Origin: Erythroxylum novogranatense
Taxonomy: Eukaryota; Streptophyta; Magnoliopsida; Malpighiales; Erythroxylaceae
DNA length: 64,000 nt
Reading direction: 5' to 3'
Assembly: GCA_029891385.1 (NCBI GenBank)
Contig: CM057227.1
Span: 94,016,818 to 94,080,817 of the forward strand
In this document: positions 36,311 through 47,264 of the stretch, in pieces
Position numbering within the stretch: the stretch's first letter is position 1
Layout: every line of letters begins with the position of its first letter
The notes under the pieces: model-generated
The model's input: the letters and a program-made list of their open reading frames with translations, nothing else
The model's database searches: none
Told to the model about the DNA's origin: nothing
Made by a program: the position numbers and the translations under genes

Positions 36311-36330
36311 ATTCTCCCCTCCTTAATGAA
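36311..36330 (-). other. Polypurine tract, A3 unit
   Basis: The minus strand reads CATTAAGGAGGGGAGAAT up to the LTR start, preceded by GAGGACGAAATTTC. It mirrors 16710-16730. Confidence 0.8.
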
Positions 36331-37129
36331 ATTTCGTCCTCAAAATTCATTTTTGATTAAGGAATAAGGCAGGGGTACTATTATCTCATATACTTCTATG
36401 TTTCCTATCACACTTCACCACTCGAATACTTTCTTTCAAAAGACCACAGTTGAGAGATTCAATAGGCCTCTCAATCCCTTGTTTAGATATCACACTTTCT
36501 CAATTATTTCCTTGATGAGTTTCCGATTACTCAAATTTTCACATCCAGTCCCAACAACACATATATCGGATCATAATAATACTAACCATATCTATATAAC
36601 ACTATGTGAATCCGATAACCATAAAACAACTCACAATCCATAGTCCTATTATCGCCATAGTTTCATATGGACCACTTTATGTTAAACTTAGTTTCCCCCT
36701 ATTTACACCTTTATCTCCATCTAAGCACACCTTGGCCAAGGTGATACTCTCAAAGACAAGTCATCTTTTCCACTTCTCATCAGTGTTAATAGACTTAACT
36801 CTTATATTTATCCCACGATATTCCATAGCCTCAATTTTGATCCACTTAACTCAATCGTTATTATCTTGAATCACTTAACTCCTATTACAGATTCATTTTA
36901 CTCATCTATATTGTCTCAAATCAATTTTGGCCTTCAACCATTTTTTTCATACCCTCTTCATTTCAATGTAGGGGTGATCGACTCCCTTTTTGTCATATCA
37001 CCCTTTATACACTATTGTAATGGTATCGTCAAGAAACGATTGATATGCCTGCAGTCAATTTGAACTATACATTAATCTCATATTCTGATGAACTCCAAAA
37101 ACTATAAGCTTTACACTTGTCTCCAATAG
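36331..37129 (-). pseudogene. Decayed A internal region next to LTR A3
   Basis: Homologous to 16731-17350. It ends where a plus-strand LTR (A4) starts at 37130, within the phrase CTGTCTCCAATAGT that is uninterrupted at 17342-17354. Frames here are short and unassigned. Confidence 0.65.
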
Positions 37130-38652
37130 TGTAACATCCCATCACTGATGGGAAGGGTAAAATAGTAATTTGGAATGGGTTATGAGTGTGTAAACTTATC
37201 TCGGCATGATCATGCATAATATGGTCTCCATATATACATGAATAGAAATTTTTGCACATGCACATGATTGTACATGCATTCATGACATTTCCCAGCATAT
37301 GTGTCTATAAATGTGTTTATTAGCAAAAATATGTTTTTGTTCTTGAAAATTGAATTGGAGTGAATTTTTGTGTGTTTTACATTTTTGGAGAATTTTAGAA
37401 ATTTTTATGAAATTTTTAGGAGAAAATTTTTAGACCGGAAAAATTGCCAAGTGGCGGACTGATTGAATTTTTGGTATTGGAAACGACTGTCTAATGGCAC
37501 TGGAATTTAGATACATGATTTTAGGAATTTTTAATTTTGATCCATTGGAATTTTGGGAGAAATTGGACTAGAAATTGGAAGAAAATTAAATGAAAATTTG
37601 AGGGATTGACATGTGGCAAGTGACATGTGTCACTTGCCTACCATGCCTTATTGTTTTAATTAAAGCCCCTTCTTTTTCTAGCCACTCTCGATACTTCCAT
37701 AATTAAGACACACAAATCCCTTATTTCATTGTCCTTCATTCGAAACCTTCATTTCTCCTCTTCTTCATAGAATTTTCTCCCTCTTTTTAGCTAGAATTGC
37801 TACTCATCTTCACTACACAAGAACCCCTCCTATGTTTTGTGCTTTCTCCTCCTTGTTCACAAAGAAAATACTAACCTAAGCCTCAAGGATGATGATCGTT
37901 GGTGGTAGGGAAATTTAGGAAGTTTGTGAGAAGTTAGAGAAATTGAAGAAGGTTGAAGTTTAAATAAGATTATGTTTTATGTTAGTTAAATGCATAATTG
38001 TGACATCTTGTGCATCAATTGCATGAAGTTGTGCTTTGACTATATGGGTATGTTGATTCTTTGATTGATTGATGATTGGTAAATGATGAATTAGAAGTTA
38101 ATGGATGAGATGTTATGTAGTATTAAGTTGTTTTGGATGGTTAGGAAGGTTGTTAAATGAGTGTTTATTAATGGGAGATGGTTGAGTGTAGTTGCTGCAA
38201 ATTTGTGGACTTGTGTTCAAGGATAGGTTGTGACTTGTTTATGGTGCATATATGGAGTAAATTGAATGTTATTTGGGTTAGAAATGGTATGGAAGATGTA
38301 GGATGTGAGTTAGGTTATAAATCTGGAAAATTGAACTTGTGTATGTTCCAATGTTTTGATCAAAACATTTAATGTGGTTATGTTATTGATATGAGGTTTG
38401 GCTTAAATTAAACATGAGAAGTGTGTCTAAAATTCTCATGATGTAAGTGCTGTCTAATTGTGGCTTGAAGGATTCCGAACTTTGCTTTGAAAGTGGGCAA
38501 TATGTACAGGATGAATAGTGCTAATGGTGTGACACTAATGTGGAAATTGGAGAGTTGTGATCTGAAACTTTAGGAATTTTTCTAAGATGATTGAGTCAGA
38601 TGTTGCTAAATTGATCTTCATGAAAGTTAAAGACTTGTTTTTCAGCTTTTAA
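37130..38652 (+). repeat. LTR A4, 5' part only
   Basis: Starts TGTAACATCCCATCACTG and is an inverted copy of the A1 promoter half (compare 15190-16709), including the leader-like stretch ending in TCTTCATGAAAGTTAAAGAC. It is cut at 38653 by LTR E2. The left flank is AATAG; the partner is not visible. Confidence 0.8.
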
Positions 38653-39640
38653 TGTTGGGACCCGATCCGGAAACCGGATCCCAACCGGAAAACGTAGGAA
38701 AACGAAGGAAACAAAGAGGATTCAAATCGAATAATTCGAATCACAACATACGGAAGCAAACGCGAAACAAATACGAAGGTATCGAATCAAAACGAATCGA
38801 ATACAAATCGAATCAAAACCAATTTCCGATACGTAACAAAACGGAGCCGACATCCGAACAAATATTTTAGGAATCACTGTCGCGTTGCGTTGGAAACCCT
38901 AAGACTGTTCCAATCCGAAACCGGTATAATTTTTTTTTTCTTTTCTTTCTTTTCTCATTCCTTTCTTTTTCATTTCTTCCACCTTCCTTAATCAATTTCT
39001 CAATTCATAATCATTTTCTTATGCACTCAAATAAATCTCAATTCTCATTCTTATACCCATTTCACCAAAATTTTGGCAGCATAACGACTGCCTTCTATTA
39101 AACCCAAAACCTGCACAGTGTTCAAAATACACTTCTATATTTCTCATAATATAACCAGTATCATCGGACTCCCCGTCTGGAATCCAACACAACAAACGCA
39201 ATCCTATATCTACATGTCCATATCCAACACACATTATACAAATCCAATTCCTATTAATTCCTCAATTCAATATACAAACCATAGTCATTATACATAAGGT
39301 CATAATCCAAATCTTTATGCAAAATTCATAAATCAAATCAATCCAAACCCAATAATCAATCATCTCTATATCCAGATCCCATTTATAACTTAAATCAATA
39401 CACATGTCCAGAATTCATAATACAATCCCATAATAATACTTGTAATACAATAATTTGACAAAACCAGTCTTATCCAAACCGACACAAAAATCCCATTTTT
39501 CACAAAATACAAACGATACAAAATCGAATAACGCGTCTTGACATTCTTTCATCCGATCTCCCGCTCGAAAACCTGGAGATGGGGATGAAAGGGGGTGAGC
39601 ACAAAGCTTGTGGGTAATGTGTTTATAATTTGAATTTATA
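38653..39640 (-). repeat. LTR E2 fragment
   Basis: Same TGTTGGGACCCGATCCGG end as LTR E (4559). It contains the ATAACGACTG and CATCGGACT blocks, the acceptor-like CCAG-GTTTTCGAGC (complement 39573) and the hairpin arm GTGAGCACAAAGCTTGTG. It is 5'-truncated close to the hairpin, where a plus-strand LTR fragment begins. Confidence 0.7.
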
Positions 39641-40380
39641 AGCCACTACGGCTTTCTTTAAATAAAGAGATTTTCTTATTTCAATTGCATCATAAATGTT
39701 GCATCATTGTATGAATGATTTGAAAAATCATTTTTGATTCAATACATGGACTTTGGATGAATTGCAACATACATTGTGTTATGCCTCGAAAGATTTCATG
39801 GCATTGTGTATATTCGTAAAAGAGTATTCGATTAACTGATTTGAGCATGATATGTGCTTTTGTGTGGGCAAGAGAGAACCTATTTCGTTAAGTCACGTGC
39901 ACGTTGACCCCCCCTTAGCCTTCTCCTGGCTGCCTACTTGAGGCTTACGAGATCCGAAAAATGGACTCGTCGTGTTTACGGTACACTTCGATTTTCGTCG
40001 TGTTTATAGAACTCTCGAGCCATTTGTGTGCATTGCATAAGTGATATGACATCGCATCTATAAATTGTCAAGTTGATGCATCCATGTTTGTAATCTATGG
40101 ATTTATGGCTGAAAGCCTAAGAATTATACGTTTTACAAACTGCGAGTTTGACTACAGCAAGAAAAGAACTTTTAAAAACGTGCTTTATGGATTTCAAAGA
40201 AATGTTTTTCTAAGACCAGAGAAGGAAAAAGATTTCAAGGGTTTTGCTTATCTATTCGTTTTATAAACATATTATCCACGAGCTTTGTGCTCACCCACCT
40301 TTCATCCCCATCTTCAGGTTTTCAAGCGAGAGATCGGATGAAAGAATGTCAAAACGCGTTATAAGACATATTTTGATCAT
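39641..40380 (+). repeat. LTR B-like fragment
   Basis: Matches LTR B at about 3240-3700 (for example GATTTGAGCATGATATGTGC and GGGCAAGAGAG), with the conserved box at 39892-39908. It then continues through CCACGAGCTTTGTGCTCACCC to the acceptor-like CATCTTCAG-G (40316-40317). Its last 90 bp form an inverted repeat with 39540-39630. Boundaries are approximate. Confidence 0.65.
39892..39908 (+). promoter_or_regulatory. Conserved CACGTG/TTGAC box
   Basis: GTCACGTGCACGTTGAC, third plus-strand copy, followed by a CTTCTCCTGGCTGCC block. Confidence 0.5.
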
Positions 40381-42271
40381 GTAAAGTGTGACAGGGATTG
40401 AAATTATTGAAATATCGTGAGTAGTTGAAATCGATCATATCAAAGTGTTCAGAATAACCGAAATAGTATTGATGATAGTAGTTGATTGATAAAGATTGCA
40501 CGAATAGGATGATAGTGGCAAGGAAATCTCCTTCTGATGAGGAAGAATTTCATTGAATTAAGTTGATTGGATTTGATAGCTATATTAAGAATGATCAATG
40601 AAAGAGCAGACCATAAATGAATATGAAACGAGTCAAAAGCGAATATTGGAGTCATATCCTTAGTGAAGACTCAAGCATAAGAGATAGAGTATGCGCATGA
40701 AATACGAAGTAGACCTTGATGAGAGTATTAGTACCAACGCAGGAAGATAATTTTGCAAATGAGTTGAAATACACAGAGAAATTAGTATGATTGAGCAGAT
40801 AGTAGAATAAGTCAATGCGAAATCAAGGGAAAGTGAATGAATTGGGGAAAAATTATTAGAGAAAGGTAAGTCAGTTGGAAAATTGAAAATGACGTGAAAT
40901 AATGTAGCCTTATTGAGGAATTGTTATTTGAGGAATTAAGAGAACTATTCATGGGCCTATGGTATGGAGTCTTGGAAATAATTGTTCGAGATAGCTACTT
41001 CGAAAATACTATGGTAGTGAAAATAAAGCGATCCAAGCAAAATTTGATGGCACATTAAATGTCTTCGAAAAGTTGAGAGGTGCAGTTTGAACATTTAAGG
41101 AAAAATATGTAAATTAGATGAGCAATGAAAGTAAAGAGAATTTGAGGAACTATAACTTTGATATTGATTATATCATTTGAGTTCGGCGTATACATGGAGA
41201 CCATTAAACTTTATGAGATGAGTATTTGATGTATGAGTTGAAATTGAATTAAGAGTGATCATTTTGGATGTGGAGACATTATTTGTATAGGAACATTGGG
41301 ATATATATAAATATGCAAATTATTAATGTTTGAGATAATTCCTAAGTTGAAAGAATAAGTATAAGAATGAGATAGTAGATCGAGTTATTTGGAAGAGTAT
41401 GATTGTGTAATTGAGCACTATATTGGTAAGGCTAGTGTTGCAACCAAATGCATTAAGCAGAAATCCAAATAACATTGAAGCATGAATTTAGGCATTGAGG
41501 ACATTAAATTTAGTAAAATAAAGAGCATAGAACATGGAGTAAATTTCGAGGCAAATCAAAGTGTTAACTGCTATGGAATTGAGGATCAGTCTCATATGAA
41601 ATAACTTAGAAAGCCCAAATTGAGGATTCTGAATTAAGAATCTTATTAAGTAATTGGAGGATTTGAATTCTGGAGTTCGAATTGGAAAGTGATGCTTTGT
41701 GATCGAAATGAGAAGTATGTAAACCGATGATATGATTGAGTAAAGAAATTTCTAGAGAAAGCACGAATGACAACATTTGTGAGTTGTTTTGTCAACAGTC
41801 TTGACTATTGTAGATATGCTTAAGGCTTCTTAGTGGATGCATAGGGCCAAAGATGGTTGAAGGCAATAATCGATTGGAGATGTTATTGATAAGTGAGATT
41901 GATCTATATGGGAATTGCATGACTCAAACCAAAGGTATGGAATACAGAAAGACAGACGTAAGAGCTAAGTGTGCGGACGTTATAGAGATATGGATTGTGA
42001 GTCAAATAATATGATATATATGAATATGCTAAGAAATATCGATACGATACGATATGGGTAGTATTAACGAATAATTTGAAACATGTTGAGGAATAGTAAG
42101 AAAGTGGAGGATTAAATGAATGATTGGAAAATCGAGTGAATCAATTGACTATGATCATTTGGAAGAAATTATTCGAGTAAATAAGTTACTTGAGAAAATG
42201 AGGAAACACATATGATAGCGGTCCCTCCATCTGTTTGATAACCAAGGTAGGAATTTCGAGGACGAAATTCT
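40381..42271 (+). pseudogene. Decayed gypsy internal region
   Basis: Collinear with 8340-10660 (for example GAATATTGGAGTCATATCC in both). It ends in GAATTTCGAGGACGAAATTC and a polypurine tract. A reading EKMRKH near 42195-42212 corresponds to EMREHP at 10601. No open domain is left. Confidence 0.6.
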
Positions 42272-42287
42272 TTAAGGGGAGAAGAAT
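42272..42287 (+). other. Polypurine tract before LTR D2
   Basis: TTAAGGGGAGAAGAAT directly before TGTTGGACCCCGAACC. Confidence 0.8.
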
Positions 42288-42401
42288 TGTTGGACCCCGA
42301 ACCGTTCTGTAAGCTAAGACTATTAAATAAGAAATGTTTGGCATTTAGCTATGTATAAAGTAAAGAAGAAGTTATGGAATTGAGAAGAAATGGAAAGAGA
42401 T
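42288..42401 (+). repeat. LTR D2, first 114 bp
   Basis: Nearly identical to 22905-23018, then cut at GGAAAGAGAT. This is the 3' LTR of the internal region before it. Confidence 0.85.
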
Positions 42402-42807
42402 AAATGGCATTCCAAGCCATGCTACAACATCAGTATTCAAGTCCAAGTACAAAAGATACAAAACTCCACCATTCTCCACATATGACTGAAATCTTATTCT
42501 TACAATAATCTAACTTAAAATACCACATGCATAACCAAACAAATTGTCTTTACTTTCCAATTTCTTCAAAATTTTACACTTTCACTTTCTATTTCTTGAT
42601 TTCAACTTCCATATCAATCCACTCATCCACTTGAACTTTCATAATCCATACAAATCTATTTGAAACCCAAAGTTATCAAATCAAACAAATCTTTTCTCAT
42701 CAATTTCCTTAAGGCAAAAATATCTATAACTCCACTCATATACAAAAACTCTTATCAAATTTTCATTTTCATATTTCTAATTTCCACTAAAAGATCAGGG
42801 TCCAACA
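42402..42807 (-). repeat. Reversed LTR-start fragment
   Basis: Its minus strand begins TGTTGGACCCTGATC, an LTR-start sequence of the B/C/D type. It runs 406 bp to the cut end of LTR D2. No second copy of this LTR was recognised in the window. Confidence 0.5.
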
Positions 42808-43437
42808 GCCAATGTGAATTATGAGGAAATCTAAAGAATGGAGAAGATCATTTAAGAAAGGTGAGTCAATAGGGAAATTGAAAATAACGTGAGATAATGT
42901 TACCTTATCGAGGAATTAGTTATTTAAGGAATTACGAGGACCAATTAGGGGGCACATGGAGTGTGATAAAAAAATTTGAGTTATCAATTGCCTCGATAGT
43001 ACTATGGTATTGAAGATTTCAGCGATCCAAACAAGATTTGATGATATATTAAATTTCTTCAAAAAGTTAAGAAGAACAGTAGAATACTTGAAGGAAAATG
43101 TGTAAAGCGTATGAGTAATGAAAGTAAAGAAAATTTTAAGGAATTATACTGATGTAAATTATATTGTACGGATTTGGAGATTCTATAGTATAAAATGATG
43201 TTATATAAGAGATTTTGATAAAATCCAATGCAACATGATAAAGTGATTTCATATGCAGGGAGACAATAAATAGAGTTTTTTGAAGAATGATTGTACAAAT
43301 GAGTATTTCCAAGCAAAGTTAGTGTTATATTTGATACATTAAGCATAAATTCGATATTGAGATTATCAGATCTAGTGCCAAAAAAAACATAGAATGTGGG
43401 GCTTGGTTTATTCCAAATTGAGGATTCAGAAATTATA
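42808..43437 (+). pseudogene. Decayed gypsy internal fragment
   Basis: Matches 8780-9180 (GAGGAAATCTAAAGAATG and following). It contains a minus-strand frame, 43059-43520, with no known domain. It ends at the A5 LTR; the 5 bp before that are TTATA. Confidence 0.6.
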
Positions 43438-44395
43438 TGTAACATCCCGTCACCAATGCGATAGGTATAGTGGTACATTGGAGTGGGATAGATTTGTGCA
43501 TTCATATTTGGCATGTTCATGCATTAGTTAGCCTCTATATTTTGATAATTGGCAATTATTGCACAAGCATATGAGTGTACATGCATGTATGACAATTTTC
43601 CCGATATAATGGTGTCAATTGGAAAATTGGGTGATAATTGTGTAGATTATGTTTTGATTGTAGAATTGGAGTGAAAATTGAATGCTAGAGGTTTGGGAAA
43701 TGAAATTGGAGTGTAGAATCATGTGTTTTATATTTTTGAGGATTTATAGGAATTTTTCTGGAATTTTTAGAGTTATGGGTCCGGACCAAAAAAATGACCT
43801 AATGACTGATAAATTAGATTCCGATTCTGAAATTGATTAACAATTGGCATGAGATAATTTGAGTTATGATTTTAGGATTCATAGTCATTACAAAATTGGG
43901 AGAAAATTAGAATAAGAATTGGATTTTTAGACTTTAAGAAGTTGGACATGTGGCATGAGAGTTGCCAAACATGCCCTTAGCTTTAAATCCCTTGTATAAA
44001 AACCCTAATCTTTGAATTTTGCTTTCCACAATTTCCCCTTTTTGCTTTGAAAGACAAGTTGGATTTTCTTCTTCTCTTCTCCATCGTGGATCATCATCTT
44101 TGCTTTCTGTTTCCATTTTCTTCCTTCAACTGGCTCCATCCATCATCTTTAACCTAGCTTAAGCCTTGAATTAAAAAAGATGAGTTTTGGTGGAAAAATG
44201 GGTAAAACCGTGGGTGTGGTATAAGCTTGAGGGTTGGAGTATTTTGGTGATTTTTGAAAGATTGAAGGCTTGAATCAGGTAAGTTTTTACTTCTTTATGT
44301 TTTAGATAGTTTGATTTGATCATTGAGTTGAGTTATTAATTGTGTAAGAATTTATAAGTTTTGGATGATGAGTTTTAGGGTTATTTGGTTTTGAT
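43438..44395 (+). repeat. A5 5' LTR, part 1
   Basis: Starts TGTAACATCCCGTCACC and is similar to the solo LTR at 10912. A TATA box (TATAAAAAC, 43995-44003) is followed by pyrimidine-rich leader sequence. It is interrupted by the copia element at 44396. Confidence 0.85.
43995..44003 (+). promoter_or_regulatory. TATA box of A5 LTR
   Basis: CTTGTATAAAAACCCTAATC; the TATA is 557 bp into the LTR. Everything from about 44030 to the LTR end, including the palindrome cluster and putative intron, would then be transcribed leader. Confidence 0.55.
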
Positions 44396-44464
44396 TGTTA
44401 AGTCCAAATGACTTTACTTAGATATGATTTTGATGTATAACAAAGAGAATCAATAAAAAGAAAA

Positions 44465-44640
44465 GCAAGACAGACGAAGTCAGACAGACAAAGTCATGCA
44501 GACACAGACAGAAAAAAATAGCAGACGCAGACGCAGACGCTAATCAAAGCAGACGCAGACGCAGATGCAAATAGTAAAGCAGACGCAGATGCGAATAGTA
44601 AAGCAGACGAAAATGCAAAATAGCAAAAGCAGATGCAGAT
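44465..44640 (+). repeat. CAGACG hexamer array in copia LTR
   Basis: Runs of CAGACG/CAGATG separated by AATAGTAAAG. The equivalent at 52945-53125 is shorter and more broken. It lies upstream of the TATA box, so it is in U3. Confidence 0.75.
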
Positions 44641-44798
44641 GCAGAAACATAGACGATAAAATACAGACGGAGAAAAGAAGATGCGGAATTCGAAAAGAAG
44701 ATGAAGGAGTCAGTTCGAGTTAGTTACAGAACTCAACTGAATAACCGTTTCTTTAAAGATTCAAGAAACAAGAATCAAGAAACAGTTGGAGACGAAGG

Positions 44799-44808
44799 CT
44801 ATAAATAC
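44799..44808 (+). promoter_or_regulatory. TATA box of copia LTR
   Basis: CTATAAATAC, conserved in the 3' LTR at 53282-53290. Confidence 0.6.
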
Positions 44809-45361
44809 AAGTCGAAGTCGAAGATTGCAAAGTTAGTCGAGTTGAAAAATTAGCTGAATTACATCTACGTGATTGTAAAGAGGATTCTGTGCAAATTAGC
44901 TGAGAGCTATTTTTACTGTAACAAGTGTTCAAACACTTATCTGTGAGAAAGTAGAACAGATAACCTGCAGAGGCTAAGCGTGAAAGAATACTAGTTGTAG
45001 AGACCTGAAGAGGCTCGCAAAGAATACTTGTAAAGTTGAAGAGATAGTGAAAATCTCATAAGGAAATCTGAGGACTGGACGTAGCCCACGGTTTGGGGTG
45101 AACCAGGATAAATCGTTGTGTCAACTATTCTCACTCTATCTCTATTTTAGATTTAAGTTTTATCAGTACTTAATTCGTAAACAAAGTTTTCAAAGTTTTG
45201 ATTAATTAGAATCTATCGAAAGTTCTGTAAAGAATTTCATTTCTAACAAACAGTTTTGAAAGATTTTTTAAAAAAGGGGAATACACAATTCAACCCCCCC
45301 CCTTCTCGTGCATTCGTATACCATTTCCTAAGTATTGTATTAACGTGTGATTCACTTCAAT

Positions 45362-45373
45362 TGGTATCAGAGC
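45362..45373 (+). other. Copia primer binding site
   Basis: TGGTATCAGAGC two bases after the LTR end, complementary to the 3' end of initiator Met tRNA. Confidence 0.92.
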
Positions 45374-45416
45374 AAGGTATCCAAGGATCACTTTAGCAAA
45401 GTGTGGATCAAAGATA

Positions 45417-46535
45417 ATGGCGGAATCACATGTATACATCGCAGAAGGAGCCTCAGTCACTAGACCTCCAGCATTCAATGGAGAGGATTATCATTACTGA
45501 AATGATAGGATGCGGCTATTCATAGAATCTACTCATGTCGACCTTTGGGACGTGATAGAGAACAGAACTTATACACCAATAGATGAAGATGGAAATTCTA
45601 TTCCACGAATCAGATGGACGGCTGATCAAAAGTCAAGAATACAACTGAACTCAAAGGCGAAGCTCTTCTTGACCTGTGTCCTAAGCAGGAGCGAGTATGA
45701 CAAAGTCCAAGGATGCGACACCACAAAGGAGATGTGGGACACATTGTCCATTGCTCACGAAGGCACAAGCCAAGTTAAAGAATCTAAGATAAGTATTCTT
45801 GTGCACCAGTATGAACTTTTCAGGATGAAAGATGAAGAATCTATTGATCAAATTTTTGGAAGATTTCAAAAAATTATCAATGGATTGAAAGCTCTTGGAA
45901 GAACGTACAACAATCAAGATCATGTTCAAAAGATTCTAAGAAGTCTTCCGAAGAGATGGAGACCTAAAGTTATTGCGGTGCAGGAAGCCAAAGATTTGAG
46001 CGTGCTAAAGCTTGACGAGTTGCTTGGATCCTTGAAGATTCATGAAGTTGAACTCGAAGGTGAAGACAAGCCCAAACGAGACAAGACGATAGCACTGAAG
46101 GCCAGACATAAGAATCAAAAGACTCAAAGAAGGAGGAAGTCATCAAAATCCTTGAAGATTGAAGAATCAAAGGATGACGACTCCAGCCAATCAGAACCAG
46201 AGTCAAGTGATGAAGATGACGAATTATCTTTCATCTCCAGAAAGATAAGACGCATGTGGAAGAAGAAGTCCAAAGGGAATCAGACTTTCAAGAAGAAAGG
46301 CAAAGATGAAGCCAAACCAGAAAAGTCATCTATCATTTGCTATGAGTGCAATCAACCTGGACACTACAAGTCCGAATGTCTGACTCTGAAGAAGAAACCA
46401 AAGAAGAGTAGAGAAGGAAAGAAAAGCATGATGGCAACATGGGAGGACTTAGATTCATCGAGAATCGAATCTGAGTTCGAATCGATCGAACATGCAAACA
46501 TCACTGATGGTAGGAAGTTAGTGATGAGGAGGTAA
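45417..46535 (+). pseudogene. Copia gag
   Basis: The reading starts at ATG 45417 (MAESHVYIAEGAS) and meets a TGA at 45498-45500 where the family has tryptophan; the frame reopens at once and runs to 46535. It contains the UBN2/retrotransposon gag fold region (about 45520-46050) and the zinc knuckle CX2CX4HX4C, CYECNQPGHYKSEC, at 46338-46379. Between them is a basic then acidic linker (about 46080-46310). Gag coats and packages the RNA genome in cytoplasmic particles. The tail after 46535 (46540-47069) continues in broken frames with coiled-coil-like sequence before protease. Confidence 0.9.
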
Positions 46536-47069
46536 AATCTGACTACGATAATTTGCATGATGCCTACTCAGAATTATTAGAAGATTCTCATGCTATTCTG
46601 AAACATTACAAACTGTTAAAGAAAAAGTATGCATAAAATATTAGACATACGGAAGAAATAAAGAGAGAAAATATCTGTCTAAAAAAGCAATTAGAAGAAA
46701 AGAATAAAGTTGTAGACAGATCAGAAGAGATCAATCAACTTAAACTAAGAATTAAGAATTTGTCAGCTGATTTAGCTACTTTCACTGAGAGCACTAAGAA
46801 AATGAATGAGATGCTTGGAAAATGTAGACATCCGAGTGATAAAACCAGATTAGGGTTTATAAGTAACAAGACTCAGTATCATAAAAAACCTTTCTTCCAA
46901 AAGAGAAATCATAGTAAATCTCGTTTTAATCAACGTTCTAGTTATATGCATCAAAAAACTCATCATATGCATACTACTAACCATAGAGGACCCAAGAAAA
47001 TTTGGGTACCAAAAAAGAAAATAGTTTCTCCTGCAGATATCCTTCCTTGGAAAATACGGCAAGCACCAT
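46536..47069 (+). pseudogene. Gag tail / pre-protease region
   Basis: Broken continuation of gag-pol. One frame (46760-47140) holds a K/N/H-rich stretch with HHMHTTNHRGPKKIWVPKK, typical of the segment before copia protease. It shifts frame relative to the protease motif. Confidence 0.7.
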
Positions 47070-47264
47070 TGGTATTTAGACAATGGATGCTCGCGACATA
47101 TGACAGGAAGAAGGTCTATGTTCCTAGATCTTTAGTATAAGAAGGGAGGATCAGTAACTTTCGGAGACAACCAACAGGGAAAGATTATTGGAATCGATAA
47201 AATAGGTAAAGATTCCTTTGCATGCATAAATAATGTACTGCTTGTTGATGGTCTGAAGCATAAC
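47070..47264 (+). pseudogene. Copia protease
   Basis: The motif WYLDNGCSRHMTG begins at 47070, the copia aspartic protease signature. The catalytic triad is usually D-S-G or D-T-G; here it is D-N-G. An in-frame TAG follows about 60 nt later, then VTFGDNQQGK and GLKHNLISV as expected. Protease cleaves gag-pol; this copy cannot make the full domain. Confidence 0.8.

Larger units (their letters stand above)
44396..45359 (+). repeat. Copia 5' LTR
   Basis: Starts TGTTAAGTCCAAATG and ends GTGATTCACTTCA. It has an array of CAGACG-type hexamers (about 44465-44640) and a TATA box CTATAAATAC at 44799-44808. It differs from the 3' LTR at roughly 15-20 sites in the last 660 bp by eye, plus indels in the hexamer array. 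Confidence 0.95.

Noticed and set aside
22905..42401. One giant element D with LTRs at 22905 and 42288
   Set aside because: The first copy has no primer site after it, and the interval holds A units in the other orientation with their own boundaries.
43059..43520. 153-codon open frame on minus
   Set aside because: It crosses the junction between a decayed internal fragment and the A5 LTR, so it cannot be an ancestral gene.
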